The position numbers and the translations under genes were made by a program. The notes beneath the pieces are model-generated. The model was not told the origin of the DNA and searched no databases. It saw nothing but the letters and a program-made list of their open reading frames with translations. Positions 8,544-17,190 of a stretch of 64,000 nt of DNA are shown piece by piece. Each line of letters begins with the position of its first letter. Position 1 is the first letter of the stretch. Origin of the DNA: an uncultured Ruminococcus sp. (lineage in GTDB: Bacteria; Bacillota; Clostridia; Oscillospirales; Acutalibacteraceae). The stretch spans positions 13,198 through 77,197 of the forward strand of contig UQCF01000012.1 in assembly GCA_900539465.1 (NCBI GenBank), read 5' to 3'.

Positions 8544-9761
8544 ATGGCACGTTTTACTTTACCGAGAGACATTTATCACGGCAAGGGAGCACTTGAAGCT
8601 CTCAAAAACTTCAAAGGCAAAAAAGCGATGATCTGCGTAGGCGGCGGCTCAATGAAGCGTTTTGGATTTTTGGACAAAGCGGTTTCATACCTTAAAGAAG
8701 CCGGCATGGAGGTTGAACTGTTTGAGGGTATAGAACCCGACCCGTCGGTTGATACGGTCATGAGGGGCGCAGAAGCCATGCTTAAATTTGAACCTGACTG
8801 GATTGTTGCCATAGGCGGCGGCTCACCCATTGACGCGGCAAAGGCAATGTGGATTAAATACGAGTATCCCGATATTACGTTTGATGAGATGTGCAAGGTT
8901 TTCGGCATACCCACACTTCGCAAAAAGGCACATTTCTGCGCCATTTCTTCAACATCGGGCACTGCAACAGAGGTTACGGCATTTTCTATAATTACCGATT
9001 ATGAGAAAGGTATAAAATACCCGATTGCCGATTTTGAAATAACGCCCGACGTTGCCATTGTTGACCCCGAGCTTGCCGAAACAATGCCCAAAAAGCTTGT
9101 GGCACACACAGGCATGGACGCAATAACCCACGCGATAGAGGCTTATGTTTCTACCGCAAACAGCGATTATACGGACCCGCTCGCACTTTATGCAATCAAG
9201 ATGATTCAAAATGATTTGGTCGGCTCTTATAACGGCGACATGTCAAAGCGCGACAGTATGCACAACGCCCAGTGCCTTGCGGGCATGGCATTCTCAAATG
9301 CACTGCTCGGCATAGTTCACTCAATGGCTCACAAAACCGGCGCGGCGTTTGCGGATTGCGGCGCACATATTATTCACGGCGCGGCAAACGCTATGTATCT
9401 GCCAAAGGTCATTGCCTTTAATGCAAAGGACGAGACTGCGGCAAAGCGCTATGCCGTTATAGCGGATTATATGGGTCTCGGAGGCGAAACTACCGGTGAG
9501 AAAATAAAGCTTCTCATAACATATCTTCGCCGGATGAATGATGATTTGAATATTCCGCACTCCATCGGCACTTACGGCGCAGACGGCTACCCCACAGAAA
9601 AAGGTTTTGTCCCCGAGGACGTATTCCTTGGAAGATTGCCAGAGATAGCCAAGAATGCAATCGGCGATGCCTGCACAGGCTCCAACCCGAGAATCCCGAC
9701 GCAGGAGGAAATGGAAAAACTCCTCAAGTGTTGCTATTATGACACAGAAGTTGATTTTTAA
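8544..9761 (+). CDS. Iron-containing alcohol dehydrogenase
   Basis: 405 residues, ATG with AGGAGG 7 bases upstream. Group III dehydrogenase fold: an N-terminal Rossmann-like half with the NAD(P)-binding GGGSPIDAAKAM (~residue 92-103), and a helical half carrying metal-ligand His residues in GMDAITHAIEAYV and SMAHKTGA. It most resembles the stand-alone butanol/ethanol dehydrogenases and the C-terminal half of AdhE, which reduce aldehydes to alcohols to reoxidise NAD(P)H. The flanking Rex-type operators fit that role: transcription should rise when NADH accumulates. It is a single-gene unit, with its own promoter and a terminator. Substrate is not determined. Confidence 0.88.
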   Translation: MARFTLPRDIYHGKGALEALKNFKGKKAMICVGGGSMKRFGFLDKAVSYLKEAGMEVELFEGIEPDPSVDTVMRGAEAMLKFEPDWIVAIGGGSPIDAAKAMWIKYEYPDITFDEMCKVFGIPTLRKKAHFCAISSTSGTATEVTAFSIITDYEKGIKYPIADFEITPDVAIVDPELAETMPKKLVAHTGMDAITHAIEAYVSTANSDYTDPLALYAIKMIQNDLVGSYNGDMSKRDSMHNAQCLAGMAFSNALLGIVHSMAHKTGAAFADCGAHIIHGAANAMYLPKVIAFNAKDETAAKRYAVIADYMGLGGETTGEKIKLLITYLRRMNDDLNIPHSIGTYGADGYPTEKGFVPEDVFLGRLPEIAKNAIGDACTGSNPRIPTQEEMEKLLKCCYYDTEVDF

Positions 9762-9773
9762 ACGTAAACAGAT

Positions 9774-9804
9774 AAAGAGCCACAGTTTCGGCTGCGGCTC
9801 TTTT
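9774..9804. terminator. Bidirectional terminator between adh (+) and znuB (-)
   Basis: AGAGCC-CAG / CTG-GGCTCT stem with TTTT on the plus side and a T-rich tail on the minus side; it separates two converging genes. Confidence 0.8.
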
Positions 9805-9805
9805 G

Positions 9806-10657
9806 TTATCTTTTCTGCAATTTTTTTGCAATGCAAAATATTATGAAAATGATTATATTTATAATAACTATCGTTGCGCCCGTGGGCAAGGTGTAGCCTG
9901 CCGGGCTGACATAAACGCACGAAACTCCGAGGCCGATAACAAAGCAGATTACCGAAATAATAACCGAGCTTATCGTCACGCTCAAAAACGATTTAAACAC
10001 GCGCATTGAGCTTATCGCAGGGAAGATGATAAGAGCGGAAATTAAAAGCGCGCCCATAACCTTCATGCCCAAAACAATGGTTATTGCCGTGAGTATTGCT
10101 ATTACGGTGTTATAAAGGTTGGTTTTAAGACCGCACGATTTTGTGAAAGACTCATCAAACGTAACGGCAAAAATTTTGTTATAAAACAGCACATACAAAA
10201 TTATGACTGCGGCGCTCAGTGCAATGCTGAGGTATACGTCGCTCTCGGTCATTGTCAGGGGACTGCCGAAAAGATAGTTGCACACATCGGTGTTCATTCC
10301 GTTTGTGAAAGATATTATAACCGTGCCGACGGCGAGCGCACCGGAGGATATTATGCCTATTGCCGCGTCGCCCTTGAGCTTTGTGTTTTCACTCAGCCGC
10401 AAAAGGAAAAATGCCGAAACGACAACTATCGGTATTGAGATATAAAGCGAAGCGTCCGCCAAATTCAGCGCGGCGGCTATTGCCGTTGCACCGAAGCCGA
10501 CGTGTGAAAGTCCGTCGCCTATCATAGAGTATCGTTTTAAAACAAGGCTCACGCCCAAAAGTGAGGCGCAAAGAGAGACGAGTATGCCTGCTATCAATGC
10601 ACGCTGAACAAAAGTGAAGCCCGCAAAATAAGATAATTGCTCAAAAACATCAGCCAT
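9806..10657 (-). CDS. znuB: Zinc ABC transporter permease
   Basis: 283 residues from the ATG at 10657; the ATG overlaps the znuC stop (AATGGCTGA) and has GGAGGG upstream, so a longer start is unlikely. About eight membrane helices, with the ABC-3 family segment VLKRYSMIGDGLSHVGFG near residue 40 and a central GMKVMGALLISALIIFPA. It forms the membrane channel of a ZnuABC-type uptake system. As last gene of the operon it ends at a bidirectional terminator. Zn is favoured over Mn/Fe because of the linked Zur-type regulator and the His-rich binding protein. Confidence 0.88.
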   Translation of the reverse strand: MADVFEQLSYFAGFTFVQRALIAGILVSLCASLLGVSLVLKRYSMIGDGLSHVGFGATAIAAALNLADASLYISIPIVVVSAFFLLRLSENTKLKGDAAIGIISSGALAVGTVIISFTNGMNTDVCNYLFGSPLTMTESDVYLSIALSAAVIILYVLFYNKIFAVTFDESFTKSCGLKTNLYNTVIAILTAITIVLGMKVMGALLISALIIFPAISSMRVFKSFLSVTISSVIISVICFVIGLGVSCVYVSPAGYTLPTGATIVIINIIIFIIFCIAKKLQKR

Positions 10658-11360
10658 TGTCGTGCCCTCCCTTGATGCCGGCAAAGAACGGCGAATTTTT
10701 GTATTCTTCGGTCGTGCCGAAAAAGTGTGAATTGTGGTTCATATGCAGTATGTGATCTGCAATGCCGAGCACACCGGGTATGTCGTGCGATACCATAATT
10801 ATCGCCATGCCGTTTTCGCGGTTAAGCTTTTTTATGGTGCTGTAAAGCTCGGCGGTAACCATGGGGTCAAGACCCGCCACGGGCTCGTCTAAGAGCAAAA
10901 GTCTGTCTGCGGCACACAAAGCCCTTGCCAGCAAAACACGCTGCTGCTGACCGCCAGAGAGCTCGTGATAGCATCTCTTCTTTAAATCTTCAATGCCGAG
11001 AAGACGAGCGTTCTTATCCGCAAGCGCACGCTCTTTTTTTGTGTAAAACGGACGAAGCCCCATTTTGTTGATACAGCCCGAGAGGATTATTTCGCTCACC
11101 GAAGCGGGGAAGTCCTTTTGAAGCTCGGTTTGCTGCGGAAGATAGCCTATTTCGTTTTGAAGAAGTCCGTCGCCGAATTTAATCTCTCCTCCCGAAAGCT
11201 TTATAAGAGAGAGTATTGCCTTGACGAGCGTTGTTTTGCCGGAGCCGTTTTCGCCCACAATGCAAAGCGCCTGACCTTTATCAACGCCGAAAGAGAGATT
11301 GTCTATTACCTTTTTGCCGTCATATGAGACGGATATATTTTTACATTCTATCAAAGCCAT
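10650..11360 (-). CDS. znuC: Zinc ABC transporter ATP-binding protein
   Basis: 236 residues. Walker A GENGSGKTT (~36-44), Q-loop near LPQQTE, ABC signature LSGGQQQR, Walker B LLLLDEP and H-loop VSHD are all intact, so it should hydrolyse ATP to drive ZnuB. The start follows the znuA stop directly (11361/11360), and the stop overlaps znuB, so all three are translated in series. Confidence 0.93.
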   Translation of the reverse strand: MALIECKNISVSYDGKKVIDNLSFGVDKGQALCIVGENGSGKTTLVKAILSLIKLSGGEIKFGDGLLQNEIGYLPQQTELQKDFPASVSEIILSGCINKMGLRPFYTKKERALADKNARLLGIEDLKKRCYHELSGGQQQRVLLARALCAADRLLLLDEPVAGLDPMVTAELYSTIKKLNRENGMAIIMVSHDIPGVLGIADHILHMNHNSHFFGTTEEYKNSPFFAGIKGGHDNG

Positions 11361-12299
11361 TTATTTTAACGCCTCTTCTATATTTTTAAGGTTTTGTTTC
11401 ATAAGGGTTATATAAGTAACTCCGTTTTCAAAATCTTTTTTTGAAACATTGTGGCAGGAGTGAAGCATGAGCTTCTTTGCCCCGGTTGCCTCGCACAGGG
11501 TGTCGGCAACCTTTTGTGATGAAAATTCGGTGTAAAAAACCGCCGTCGTGCCTGTTTCTTTGATTTTTTTATCCAAAAACGCTATCGTTGCCGCGCTCGG
11601 GTCGCTCTCTGTTGAGCAGCCGGGGAATGCCGCGTAATACTTAAAGCCGTATTCCGCCTCTAAATATCTGAAAGGAAAACGGTCGGCAACTATGAGTGTA
11701 TCGTTTGGTGTGAGAGCTTTTCTGTAAAGCGCGTCAAGCGAAAGCAGCTCTTTTTTATATTCTTCAAAATTTTGGGTGTATTTATCTTTGTTTTGCGGGT
11801 CGGCAGAGCAGAGCTTGTCTTTTATTTTTTCACTTATCAAAACAGCGTTCACGGGAGAAGTCCAAACATGCTCGTCATTTTCACCGTGCGCCTCTTCGTG
11901 CGAATCATGCGAATGGCGCATACCCTCGATATCTTCTTCGCCCAAAAGCTCAACGCAGTCGGTCATTTTGAGGGTGTTGATTTCGCCGCTGTCAAATGTT
12001 TCAAGCAGCGATTCAACCCATTCGTCAGATTCACCGCCGAGATAGATAAACAGGTCACATTCTTTGATTTTTGCCATGTCCCTGACTCCCGGCTCATATG
12101 AGTGCGGCTCTGTGCCGGGGGTTATGAGCATAGATACTTCGGCGCCGTCAACTCCCTCGCAAATTTTTTTCGCAAAGTCATATGACGGAAAGATGCTTGA
12201 TATAACACTGATTTTGTCACCGCTCGGTCTTATGTCGGCGCAGGCTGTTAGAGAAAACAGAATTACGGCGGCAAGCATTAAAGATAAAAATTTTTTCAT
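11361..12299 (-). CDS. znuA: Zinc-binding lipoprotein of the ABC transporter
   Basis: 312 residues from ATG 12299 (GAAAGG upstream); the ATG overlaps the zur stop as ATGA. A lipoprotein signal ends in SLTAC. Cluster A-I fold with metal-ligand motifs TEPHSYEP (~residue 69) and DEHVWTSP, joined by a His/Glu-rich loop (HSHDSHEEAHGENDEH) that is typical of zinc rather than manganese binders. The third ligand region reads ADRFPFRYL, as in other Clostridia members, instead of the HxAFGY form. It captures zinc outside the membrane and delivers it to ZnuB. Confidence 0.9.
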   Translation of the reverse strand: MKKFLSLMLAAVILFSLTACADIRPSGDKISVISSIFPSYDFAKKICEGVDGAEVSMLITPGTEPHSYEPGVRDMAKIKECDLFIYLGGESDEWVESLLETFDSGEINTLKMTDCVELLGEEDIEGMRHSHDSHEEAHGENDEHVWTSPVNAVLISEKIKDKLCSADPQNKDKYTQNFEEYKKELLSLDALYRKALTPNDTLIVADRFPFRYLEAEYGFKYYAAFPGCSTESDPSAATIAFLDKKIKETGTTAVFYTEFSSQKVADTLCEATGAKKLMLHSCHNVSKKDFENGVTYITLMKQNLKNIEEALK

Positions 12300-12697
12300 T
12301 TTGTTGCCTTTCTGCAATTTTTGCAATAGCCGTAAAGCGTGGTGTTGGTGTTGTCTACCAAAAAATCGAAGTCTTTTTCAATGCTGTCCTCCGCACTTTT
12401 TAAAACAGGGGAATTTATGTGAAAAAGCTCGCCGCAGCCTATGCACTTCATATGAAAATGGTCACATTCTCCGCAGGGGTTATATTGATATGTGGGTCCC
12501 GAGCCGGGTGAACTAAACTTTTTGATTGTGCCGTCTTTCACAAACTGAGACAGTGCGCGGTAGACCGTTGCTTCGCCGATGTTTATATTTTTATCCGATA
12601 TTATCTCACGCGAGGTGAAGCATTTGCCGGGGTTGCTCTTGAATAAATCGAGCAAGGTTTGTTTTTGCTTCGTATGATATGATTTTTCTTCTTTCAT
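12296..12697 (-). CDS. zur: Fur-family regulator, probably Zur
   Basis: 133 residues from ATG 12697, with GGAG 9 bases upstream; longer in-frame starts would lie inside or before the promoter. N-terminal winged helix (ATVYRALSQFVKDG) and C-terminal metal domain with two Cys pairs, CxxC at CIGCGE and CKNC near the end, the structural zinc site. HFHMKC carries further ligands. It is the first gene of zur-znuA-znuC-znuB and its promoter contains a long palindrome, so it most likely represses its own operon when zinc is plentiful. Zur rather than Fur or PerR is inferred from the operon partners. Confidence 0.85.
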   Translation of the reverse strand: MKEEKSYHTKQKQTLLDLFKSNPGKCFTSREIISDKNINIGEATVYRALSQFVKDGTIKKFSSPGSGPTYQYNPCGECDHFHMKCIGCGELFHINSPVLKSAEDSIEKDFDFLVDNTNTTLYGYCKNCRKATK

Positions 12698-12703
12698 AAA
12701 AAT

Positions 12704-12738
12704 TACTCCAATTTGATAGTTACTATCAAATTGGAGTA
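12704..12738 (-). promoter_or_regulatory. 35-bp palindromic Zur/Fur-type operator
   Basis: Perfect 17-bp arms around a single central base; each arm holds TTTGATAGT, giving a 7-1-7 core TGATAGT-T-ACTATCA close to Fur-family boxes. It overlaps the -10 box and the Shine-Dalgarno of zur, so it could block transcription and, as RNA, partly mask the ribosome-binding site. Confidence 0.8.
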
Positions 12739-12763
12739 TATCACAATGTTTAATTTTTTGCAA
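12735..12763 (-). promoter_or_regulatory. Promoter of the zur-znuACB operon
   Basis: On the minus strand TTGCAA (12758-12763), 17-base spacer, TATACT (12735-12740). The -10 box overlaps the palindromic operator. Confidence 0.7.
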
Positions 12764-12770
12764 GAGTAAA

Positions 12771-13943
12771 TTATTCCTTCGCTAAAAAGTCCGTTGCGGC
12801 TTTTAACTGAGCGTCGGTATCGTTCTCGGTGTTTGAGACAGCGAGATTCGGCTGAAGCCCGACATTTTCAAAGGTTTCGGTTATATAGGGCTTCACCTTT
12901 GCAACGGTGAGGATAACTCCGCCGCCGTCCGAGAGGGCAAAAGATTCTTGCACGTTTGCGTTGCCTGCCGTTTTTTCGCCTATCAAAGACGCTACGCCGA
13001 AATCACGCAAGTCACAGGCAAAAAGCTCGCCGCAGCACTCGGTTTCTGCATTTATAAGCACTGCCATTTTTACCGAGCTTATGCACGATGCGTTGGAGGG
13101 ATAGTAGGTCTCTTCGCCGTTTTTATCAATAACGGTTGCAAGTGCGCCGCTGCCCTCGCTTGCTATGGGCACAAGGAGCTTGAGCGTTTCTGCGGTGTAT
13201 TCGACCGTGCCGGATTTTGTGTTTCTCACATCAAAAATGATGGAAGTAACGTCTTTGCCGAGTGAATCCAAAACCTCTTGAAGCTGTGATGCCGTGTTCG
13301 CATAAAAGCCGTCTATTTTTATATATGTTACGTCTGACCCGACCTGCTTTGAATGAACCGACCTTGAAGAGTAGCCCATCATAACAGACACGTTCTTTTG
13401 GCTGTTATCACGAATATAGGTTATTTTTATGCTTGTTAGTTTGTTGCCGCTGAGGCTGTTTAAAAGCTCTGCATAATTCTCGGATGTGACGGCTTCACCG
13501 TCTATAACCGAGAGCAGGTCGCCCTCTTTTATCCCCGCTGCGGCGGCAGGGGAGTTCTCAAAAACAGAGGTTACCATAATATATCCGCTGTCAGAGTCAA
13601 ATGTGGCGTTGATGCCTATGCCGTTTATCTCGCCCTTTATAGAAGAAACATATGCGCTGTATGCACTCGGAGAGAGATAGTGGCAGGAGCTGTCGCCGAG
13701 GGACTCAACATAGCCGGAGAGAAGCCCCGTGTTGCGCGAGGATTCGGATACCGTGCCGTAATAATTCTCACGCACAACCGAATCAAGTTCATCAACAAGG
13801 GCATATGCCGATTGTCTGTCCTGCAGGTTTGATATGAGTCTGTTATAAATCCGCTGGGAGACGGACATTGTAATTGCGAAAGTTGCCGTTACAAAAGCGA
13901 TAACTATTGCAACGGCAACACCCAGTGAAATCTTTTTATTCAT
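12771..13943 (-). CDS. S41 (C-terminal processing peptidase) family protein, catalytic dyad replaced
   Basis: 390 residues: N-terminal membrane anchor (~6-28), PDZ domain (~100-190) and S41 core (~200-370). In active CtpA/Tsp proteins the Ser of SASASE and the Lys of GKG, 25 residues apart, form the dyad. Here the matching segment reads TECCGE (Cys303 at the Ser position) and GEKTAGNAN (Asn328 at the Lys position). The fold is otherwise complete, with GIKEGDLL in the PDZ and VGLQPN near the end. It is thus probably not a serine peptidase; a PDZ scaffold role, or an unusual Cys nucleophile without Lys, are the options. It is the last gene after ftsE-ftsX-M23, 22 bp from the M23 gene. Confidence 0.8.
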   Translation of the reverse strand: MNKKISLGVAVAIVIAFVTATFAITMSVSQRIYNRLISNLQDRQSAYALVDELDSVVRENYYGTVSESSRNTGLLSGYVESLGDSSCHYLSPSAYSAYVSSIKGEINGIGINATFDSDSGYIMVTSVFENSPAAAAGIKEGDLLSVIDGEAVTSENYAELLNSLSGNKLTSIKITYIRDNSQKNVSVMMGYSSRSVHSKQVGSDVTYIKIDGFYANTASQLQEVLDSLGKDVTSIIFDVRNTKSGTVEYTAETLKLLVPIASEGSGALATVIDKNGEETYYPSNASCISSVKMAVLINAETECCGELFACDLRDFGVASLIGEKTAGNANVQESFALSDGGGVILTVAKVKPYITETFENVGLQPNLAVSNTENDTDAQLKAATDFLAKE

Positions 13944-13965
13944 TCAAGATTCTCCGGTAATAATT

Positions 13966-15300
13966 TTATTTGTGAACGTATGAGGCGGGGTTGTATTTGT
14001 TACCTGCACCGTCTCTTATTTCAAAGTGGCAGTGGTTGCCTGTGGCATAACCTGTTTGACCGACATAGGCTATGACCTGACCTTGGCTGACGTGCTGACC
14101 GGTGCTGACGGCAAGGCCGCTGCAGTGACCGTAAAGCGAGTATGTGCCGTCGCCGTGGTTAATCATAAGGTGAATACCATAGCCCGTAGTGTTGTGTTTG
14201 GTATAGAATACCGTACCGGATTTTGAAGCTACAATGTTTGAACCGCCGGGAGCCGCAATGTCAAGACCGCTGTGATACTTGGTTTTGCCCGTTGCGGGGT
14301 CACGTCTGTATCCGTAGCCGGAGCTGATGTATGAGCTGCCTGTGGGAACAGGCCACATCCAGCCGCTTTTGCTTATTGTGCCCGATGTTCCGCCGCCACC
14401 GGAGGAACCGCCCGATGAGCCGCCGCTTGAAGAACCGCTGTGGTTTTTGTTGCCGGAGGAGGAGTGGTTCTTTTTGTTCTCAGCCTCGGCTTTTTTAATT
14501 GCGGCAACGATGTCTGCCTGTTCTTCTTTGTAGCCTTCAATATCATCATGCAGCTCTTCAATGTCGCTGTTTACGCCGTAGAGAATTTCATCAACCTTTG
14601 CGGATTTTGCTTCAATATCGTCAATAAGGTCGTCATACTCTGCCTTTGAGGCGTCAAGTTCAATCTTTTTGGCACTGAGCTCTGTCTTTTTAATCTCTGC
14701 ATTTTCTTTCTTTTCGGAAAGGTCTGATTTGAGCGACTCGGCTTCGGTTATTTCGTCGTTGAGCTTGTCAACAAGCTCCTGGTCGTTGTCGGTAACGCGC
14801 TTGAACATCTCAAGTCTGTTGAGAAGCGATGAAAGGTCGCCGGATTCAAGAAAAATTTCAAGAAGCGACGCCGAACCCGACATATAGTTTGCACGCATAC
14901 GTTCACAGAAAAGGTCAACCGTTTCTGAAATGTTGTTGTTCATTGTTTCAAGGTTCTTTTCTGTCTCGTCTATCTGATTGCCGAGAGATTTAATCTCGCC
15001 CGTGAGCGAGCTGACGCGCGTGTCAATATTGTCTTGCTGCTGCTGAATAACATAGACTTTTGATGTGAGGTCGGAAAGCTGAGACTGAAGCTTGTTTGCA
15101 ATGGCTTTTTGCGAAGCCTTTTCTTTCTCAAGCTGATCGATCTCTTTTTGTGCGGCACTGATTTTTGAGTTTATATTTGCCTTTTGCTGTGCAAGCGTTG
15201 CGGCAGATGCCGTGGGGGAAAGTGCAAATATGCTCGTGAAAATCATTGCGAGTGATATAAGAAGACTGACAAGTCTTGAAATCTTATTCGTTTTCTTCAT
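13966..15300 (-). CDS. Coiled-coil M23 peptidoglycan hydrolase (EnvC/PcsB-like)
   Basis: 444 residues. Signal peptide (~1-33), long coiled coil (~35-260) rich in Lys, Glu and Gln, a Gly/Ser linker (~285-310), then a LytM/M23 domain. Zinc ligands and catalytic His are present: HSGLDI, LYGHCSGL and GNHCHFEIR, so this should be an active endopeptidase. In EnvC and PcsB the coiled coil docks on the FtsX outer loop, and FtsE ATP turnover gates the hydrolase. The gene overlaps ftsX by 17 bp, strong support for the same partnership here. Confidence 0.88.
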   Translation of the reverse strand: MKKTNKISRLVSLLISLAMIFTSIFALSPTASAATLAQQKANINSKISAAQKEIDQLEKEKASQKAIANKLQSQLSDLTSKVYVIQQQQDNIDTRVSSLTGEIKSLGNQIDETEKNLETMNNNISETVDLFCERMRANYMSGSASLLEIFLESGDLSSLLNRLEMFKRVTDNDQELVDKLNDEITEAESLKSDLSEKKENAEIKKTELSAKKIELDASKAEYDDLIDDIEAKSAKVDEILYGVNSDIEELHDDIEGYKEEQADIVAAIKKAEAENKKNHSSSGNKNHSGSSSGGSSGGSSGGGGTSGTISKSGWMWPVPTGSSYISSGYGYRRDPATGKTKYHSGLDIAAPGGSNIVASKSGTVFYTKHNTTGYGIHLMINHGDGTYSLYGHCSGLAVSTGQHVSQGQVIAYVGQTGYATGNHCHFEIRDGAGNKYNPASYVHK

Positions 15301-16207
15301 AAGTGACTCCTCCCTGCTCTTTAAGATATCTCTGAATAGAAACCATACTGCCCACTACGCCGGAGAGAACGCCGATGATAAGGAATGCCGCGAGAAGTAC
15401 AAAGACATACTCTCTGAACGGAACAAGCGTACGGCCTATTCCCATAACGCTGCCGAGCATTGAGGCGATGGATTTTTTGGCTACTTCATAAAGTCCGCCG
15501 ACTGCGGCAAGCGAAAGACCTGCCGATATAACGCCGAGAATCATACCCTCTATAACAAACGGCCAGCGAATAAATCCGTTTGTTGCGCCGACCGATTTCA
15601 TAATGCTTATCTCAAGTCTGCGGCTGAACATGGTTATTCTGACTGTGTTTGATATGATAAAGAGCGAAACAAGCATCAAAAGAATGATAATGCCTACGCT
15701 CAGGTATGTGACCGAGGTCCTGATGTTTATAAGAGTGCTCGCAAGGTCTTTGTTGTCTCTTATGCTCTCAACATTTTGGAGCTTTTCTATCTCTTTTGTG
15801 GTGTCGTCAAATTTTTCCATATCCGTTACCCTTACTTTATAAAGGTCAGGCAGGGGATTTTCAACACCCTCAAAATATGTTGCGTCCGTGCCGAGCTCCT
15901 GAAGCTGCTGCTTAAAAGCAGTCTCTTTGTCAACAAAGTCACAGCCTGCAACATTGTCGAGTGATTTAAGCTCTGCGCCGAGTTTTTCGGTTGCCGCTTC
16001 GTCCGCAGTCTCTGAAACATAGACCATGATAACGTTGCGGTCTTCGATACTGTCAATAAACTGCTGAATGTTGACAAGTATCATAAACGCGGAGCCTATC
16101 ATTATAAGGCAAGAGAGCAAAACGGCAATTGAAGCTATTGACATGAGCCTGTTTGCCCAGATGTTTCTGAATCCCTCTTTGGTAAGAAAGCCGAAACTTC
16201 TTCTCAT
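15284..16207 (-). CDS. ftsX: Cell-division ABC transporter membrane protein FtsX
   Basis: 307 residues. Four membrane helices: one near residue 25, then an extracytoplasmic domain (~50-175), and three between ~180 and 300 (the FtsX/MacB fold). FtsX passes a signal from FtsE through the membrane to a cell-wall hydrolase. Its start overlaps the ftsE stop by 4 bp (ATGA), and its end overlaps the M23 hydrolase gene, so the three are tightly coupled. Confidence 0.93.
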   Translation of the reverse strand: MRRSFGFLTKEGFRNIWANRLMSIASIAVLLSCLIMIGSAFMILVNIQQFIDSIEDRNVIMVYVSETADEAATEKLGAELKSLDNVAGCDFVDKETAFKQQLQELGTDATYFEGVENPLPDLYKVRVTDMEKFDDTTKEIEKLQNVESIRDNKDLASTLINIRTSVTYLSVGIIILLMLVSLFIISNTVRITMFSRRLEISIMKSVGATNGFIRWPFVIEGMILGVISAGLSLAAVGGLYEVAKKSIASMLGSVMGIGRTLVPFREYVFVLLAAFLIIGVLSGVVGSMVSIQRYLKEQGGVTYEENE

Positions 16208-17190
16208 TGCTCGTCACCGCCTTTCTCTGCATTGTCAAGATAAACGCGGTAATTCTCATTGTCGCCGAGAATGGCGTTTAAATAGTCGTTATCCGCAGCT
16301 TTTTTGTCTGCCGCTTTTTCTTCTTCGGCAGGCTGAGCCTCCGGCTTGATATTTTCTTTAATCTCTTCCTTTTCTTCTGCCGGTTTAACGGGAGATTTGA
16401 GGTCTTCGTCCTCAAACACCGAGTCGTTCTTTTCTTTGCGGAATCTTCTGCGTTTTATAAAATCTTTGCGCGAGTTTTCTACGCCGGGCAGGTGAGCCAT
16501 AGATGCCTCGGGCATCTGACCGTCTATTACATTGCCGTCGGATACTACCTGACCGGATTCAAGCACGATAACGCGCTTATCAAACTTTTTAACAAGCTCA
16601 TGCTCGTGCGTAACCATAATAACGGTTGTGCCTGCCTCGTTAAGTCTTGTGAGAAGTTCAACTATCTCCATTGACATCTGCGGGTCAACGTTGCCGGTGG
16701 GCTCGTCCGCAATGATAATTTCTGCATTGTTTGCGAGTGCTCTTGCAAGGGCAACACGCTGCTGCTCACCGCCCGAAAGCTCGTTCGGCATACAGCGCGC
16801 CTTTGAGGCAAGGCCGACTATGCTGATAACGTATGGCACGCGCTTGCGAATTTCTTTTTTTCTTGCGTTTACAACTCTCATTGCAAAGGCAACGTTGTTG
16901 TAAACGTCCATTGTGGGTATAAGACGGAAGTCCTGAAAAACAATTCCCATATTTCTGCGGAAGTAGGGGATTTGTCTTTTTTTCATTTTTACAAGGTCAT
17001 AATCTTTGATTTTTATAGAACCGGAGGTCGGAACCTCTTCGCGCATCATAAGTTTAAGAAATGTGCTTTTTCCTGCTCCGGAAGCACCTACGACAAACAC
17101 AAATTCGCCTTTTTCGATTTTTATGTTGACGTTGTTGAGTGCTTTTGTTCCGTTAGAATAAACTTTTGATACATTTTTAAATTCGATCAT
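16204..17190 (-). CDS. ftsE: Cell-division ABC ATPase FtsE with long charged C-terminal extension
   Basis: 328 residues, about 100 more than usual. Residues 1-225 are a complete ATPase: Walker A GASGAGKST, signature LSGGEQQR, Walker B IIIADEP, H-loop VTHEHE. The tail (~235-328) first has a basic patch (KDFIKRRRFRKEK) and then Glu/Lys/Pro/Ala-rich sequence with no visible fold, probably disordered and cytoplasmic. FtsE powers FtsX. The upstream PucR-type gene is 64 bp away with no clear terminator, so co-transcription is possible. Confidence 0.93.
   Translation of the reverse strand: MIEFKNVSKVYSNGTKALNNVNIKIEKGEFVFVVGASGAGKSTFLKLMMREEVPTSGSIKIKDYDLVKMKKRQIPYFRRNMGIVFQDFRLIPTMDVYNNVAFAMRVVNARKKEIRKRVPYVISIVGLASKARCMPNELSGGEQQRVALARALANNAEIIIADEPTGNVDPQMSMEIVELLTRLNEAGTTVIMVTHEHELVKKFDKRVIVLESGQVVSDGNVIDGQMPEASMAHLPGVENSRKDFIKRRRFRKEKNDSVFEDEDLKSPVKPAEEKEEIKENIKPEAQPAEEEKAADKKAADNDYLNAILGDNENYRVYLDNAEKGGDEQ

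Noticed and set aside
8360..8596. 78-codon plus-strand ORF between the lipid kinase and adh genes
   Set aside because: It runs through a terminator, the adh promoter, both Rex-type sites and into adh; no ribosome-binding site.
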